Assembly: GCF_021390475.1 (NCBI RefSeq)
Contig: NZ_JAJUWS010000018.1
Span: forward strand, 45,151-109,150
Source of the DNA: Streptomyces sp. ST2-7A
GTDB taxonomy: Bacteria; Actinomycetota; Actinomycetes; Streptomycetales; Streptomycetaceae
Direction of reading: 5' to 3'
Length of the DNA: 64,000 nucleotides
Positions 62,630 to 64,000 of the stretch are shown here, piece by piece. The stretch's first letter is position 1. Every line of letters starts with the position of its first letter. The notes under the pieces were generated by a model that did no database searches, was not told where the DNA came from, and saw only the letters and a list, made by a program, of their open reading frames with translations. The translations under genes and the position numbers were made by a program.

Positions 62630-64000
62630 GTGACCCGCAGCCCCGACGACGCCCCGAGGACGCCGATGCCCCAGACGCAGCGCCAGGCGGCCGATCAGGG
62701 AGAGGACGTCCCCGCCGCCGACGACACCTCCCGGGCCGCCGTGCCCGGTCCCTCCCCGCGTCCCGTCGGCCTCCGGGACCGCCCGGCGCCCCTGCGCCCC
62801 ACCGCCGGTGACATCCGGGCCCGGGGCCGTGTCCTGCGCCTGACCGTGGTGCCCGCCACCCTGGTCGCCGCCATCGCGACCGCGACCGTCACCTTCCTCC
62901 TGCGTGCCGGCGACACCGCCGAACGGGTGGCCGAGGGACCGCTGTGGGCGGTGCTGGGCGGTGCCCTCGTGCTGGTCTGCGTGGTCGTGGCCGCGGCCGC
63001 CTACCTCGCCGCCGGCGAGAGCCGGGCCCAGGTCGCCCGGGTCATCGCGCTGCGCCGCCACACCGCTCGCGCGCGCGGCGAGCTGAGGGAGGTTCTGGAC
63101 CGCGTCGAACGCGGGGAGCGGGTCCGACCCCCCGCCGACCCACCGCCACCGCCACCGGGCGGGGCCGGGAACCTGGACCTCCTCGCCCACGAGATCGCCA
63201 TGGACCGGTACGCCGCCCACGACGCGATCGCCCGGGCCACCTCCGTGGTCCGCGAGAGGGCCGGCGGCAGCGACGAGAAGGTCGAGGTCTTCGGCAACCT
63301 GGCCCGCCGTCTGCAGTCCCTGGTCCACCGGGAGATCGAGCAGCTGGACGAGCTGGAGAACCGGGTGGAGGACCCGGAACTGCTCAAGGGGCTCTTCCAG
63401 GTCGACCACCTGGCCACCCGCATCCGCCGCTACGCCGAGAACCTCGCCGTGCTCGGCGGCGCCGTCCCCCGCCGACAGTGGACCCGCCCGGTCGGCATGA
63501 CCGAGGTGCTGCGCTCGGCGATCGCCGAGGTCGAGCACTACTCCCGCGCCAAACTCGTCCCGCCGGTCGAGGGCACCCTGCGCGGCCACGCGGTCGCCGA
63601 CGTCATCCACCTGCTCGCGGAACTGGTGGAGAACGCCACCACCTTCTCCGCACCGCAGACCGTGGTACTGCTGCGCTCCCAGCACGTCACCGCCGGCCTC
63701 GCCATCGAGGTCGAGGACCGGGGGCTGGGCATGCCGCCCGACGAGCAGATCCGCATGAACGCGCTGCTCTCCGGCGTCGAGCGGATCGAGGTCGAGGAAC
63801 TGCTGAGGGACGGGCGGATCGGCCTGTTCGTCGTCTCCGAGCTGGCGCGCCGGCACAACATCGTGGTGCAGCTGCAGAGCAACATCTACGGCGGCGTCCA
63901 GGCGGTCCTGGTCATCCCGCGCGAACTGCTGGGCGAGCCCCTGCCCGGGGACGAGCCGGCGTCCGCGGACACGGCCCCCGCTCCCGCCCCCGAGGGGCGC
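62630..64000 (+). CDS. conservon-type sensor histidine kinase-like ATPase (CvnA-like), 3' end missing
   Basis: About 457 residues are present and the frame is open at the window edge. GTG 62630 is preferred; ATG 62666 is an alternative. Two membrane helices (TVVPATLVAAIATATVTFLL; LWAVLGGALVLVCVVVAAAA) are followed by a helical dimerisation region (VFGNLARRLQSLVHREIEQL, VDHLATRIRRYAENLAVLGG). A GHKL ATPase domain then shows LLAELVENATTFSAPQTVVL, VEDRGLGMPPDEQI and GRIGLFVVSELARRHNIVVQ. CvnA proteins act with Roadblock, DUF742 and small-GTPase partners encoded next, which would lie beyond the window. Confidence 0.88.
   Translation, partial: MTRSPDDAPRTPMPQTQRQAADQGEDVPAADDTSRAAVPGPSPRPVGLRDRPAPLRPTAGDIRARGRVLRLTVVPATLVAAIATATVTFLLRAGDTAERVAEGPLWAVLGGALVLVCVVVAAAAYLAAGESRAQVARVIALRRHTARARGELREVLDRVERGERVRPPADPPPPPPGGAGNLDLLAHEIAMDRYAAHDAIARATSVVRERAGGSDEKVEVFGNLARRLQSLVHREIEQLDELENRVEDPELLKGLFQVDHLATRIRRYAENLAVLGGAVPRRQWTRPVGMTEVLRSAIAEVEHYSRAKLVPPVEGTLRGHAVADVIHLLAELVENATTFSAPQTVVLLRSQHVTAGLAIEVEDRGLGMPPDEQIRMNALLSGVERIEVEELLRDGRIGLFVVSELARRHNIVVQLQSNIYGGVQAVLVIPRELLGEPLPGDEPASADTAPAPAPEGR

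Overview
The window is very GC-rich, densely coding actinomycete chromosome. GTG starts are common, GTGA/ATGA stop-start overlaps are frequent, and TTA codons are almost absent. Gene content and order (idi, a zinc CDF exporter, galE, a CDP-alcohol/ABC export operon, then hpnC-hpnD-hpnE-prenyl synthase) resemble a Streptomyces hopanoid neighbourhood, so a Streptomycetaceae member is the best guess. No phage, insertion sequence or CRISPR array is visible.

Layout. 0-2 kb: the 5' end of a sugar-binding lipoprotein gene divergent from a LacI repressor, then a tRNA-Leu(GAG). 2-5.6 kb: a TetR regulator divergent from two bPH2-domain membrane proteins, with a perfect palindrome over the start codon between them. 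6-10.2 kb: a five-gene locus of DUF4178, DUF2617, DUF4247, DUF350 and a membrane aminopropyltransferase-like enzyme. 10.2-12.7 kb: an Asp-nucleophile hydrolase, two decayed genes (methyltransferase fragment, VOC protein) and a hypothetical membrane protein. 13-20 kb: PfkB kinase, dodecin, glyA behind a ZTP-type riboswitch, a translationally coupled sterol-desaturase-like oxygenase and lysoplasmalogenase, and a class V aminotransferase. 20-23.5 kb: a lipoprotein followed by a degenerate kinase fused through a membrane segment to a Leu/Ile/Val-binding-type sensor. 24-29 kb: alpha-methylacyl-CoA racemase, thiolase and FadB-type enzyme; the first two genes carry matching palindromes inside their promoter spacers. 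29.5-33 kb: TetR plus MMPL exporter. 33-38.5 kb: methyltransferase divergent from a MocR regulator, then tex.

38.5-41.8 kb looks accessory: a primase/polymerase-like protein, a frameshifted XRE-TPR regulator and an APH-fold kinase; the last two hold the only TTA codons I noticed. 42-45.4 kb: alpha/beta hydrolase and enoyl-CoA hydratase, a DUF308 membrane protein and an RsbW-like ATPase. 45.5-48.6 kb: idi, zitB (with a Zur-box-like site) and galE.

48.8-61.2 kb is one long co-oriented run. Seven genes (DUF5941/CDP-alcohol phosphotransferase starting at a CTG codon, cytidylyltransferase-like protein, glycerol-1-phosphate-dehydrogenase-like protein, second CDP-alcohol phosphotransferase, glycosyltransferase, ABC-2 permease and ATPase) look like a pathway that makes, activates, transfers, decorates and exports a polyol phosphate. 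They run into hpnC, hpnD, hpnE and a prenyl diphosphate synthase (squalene formation). A strong terminator then ends the run and no squalene-hopene cyclase follows inside the window. The right edge has a DSP-type tyrosine phosphatase and the 5' part of a conservon-type histidine-kinase-like protein.

Starts were chosen from visible ribosome sites, overlaps and family knowledge. Homology statements come from motif recognition, not database searches.
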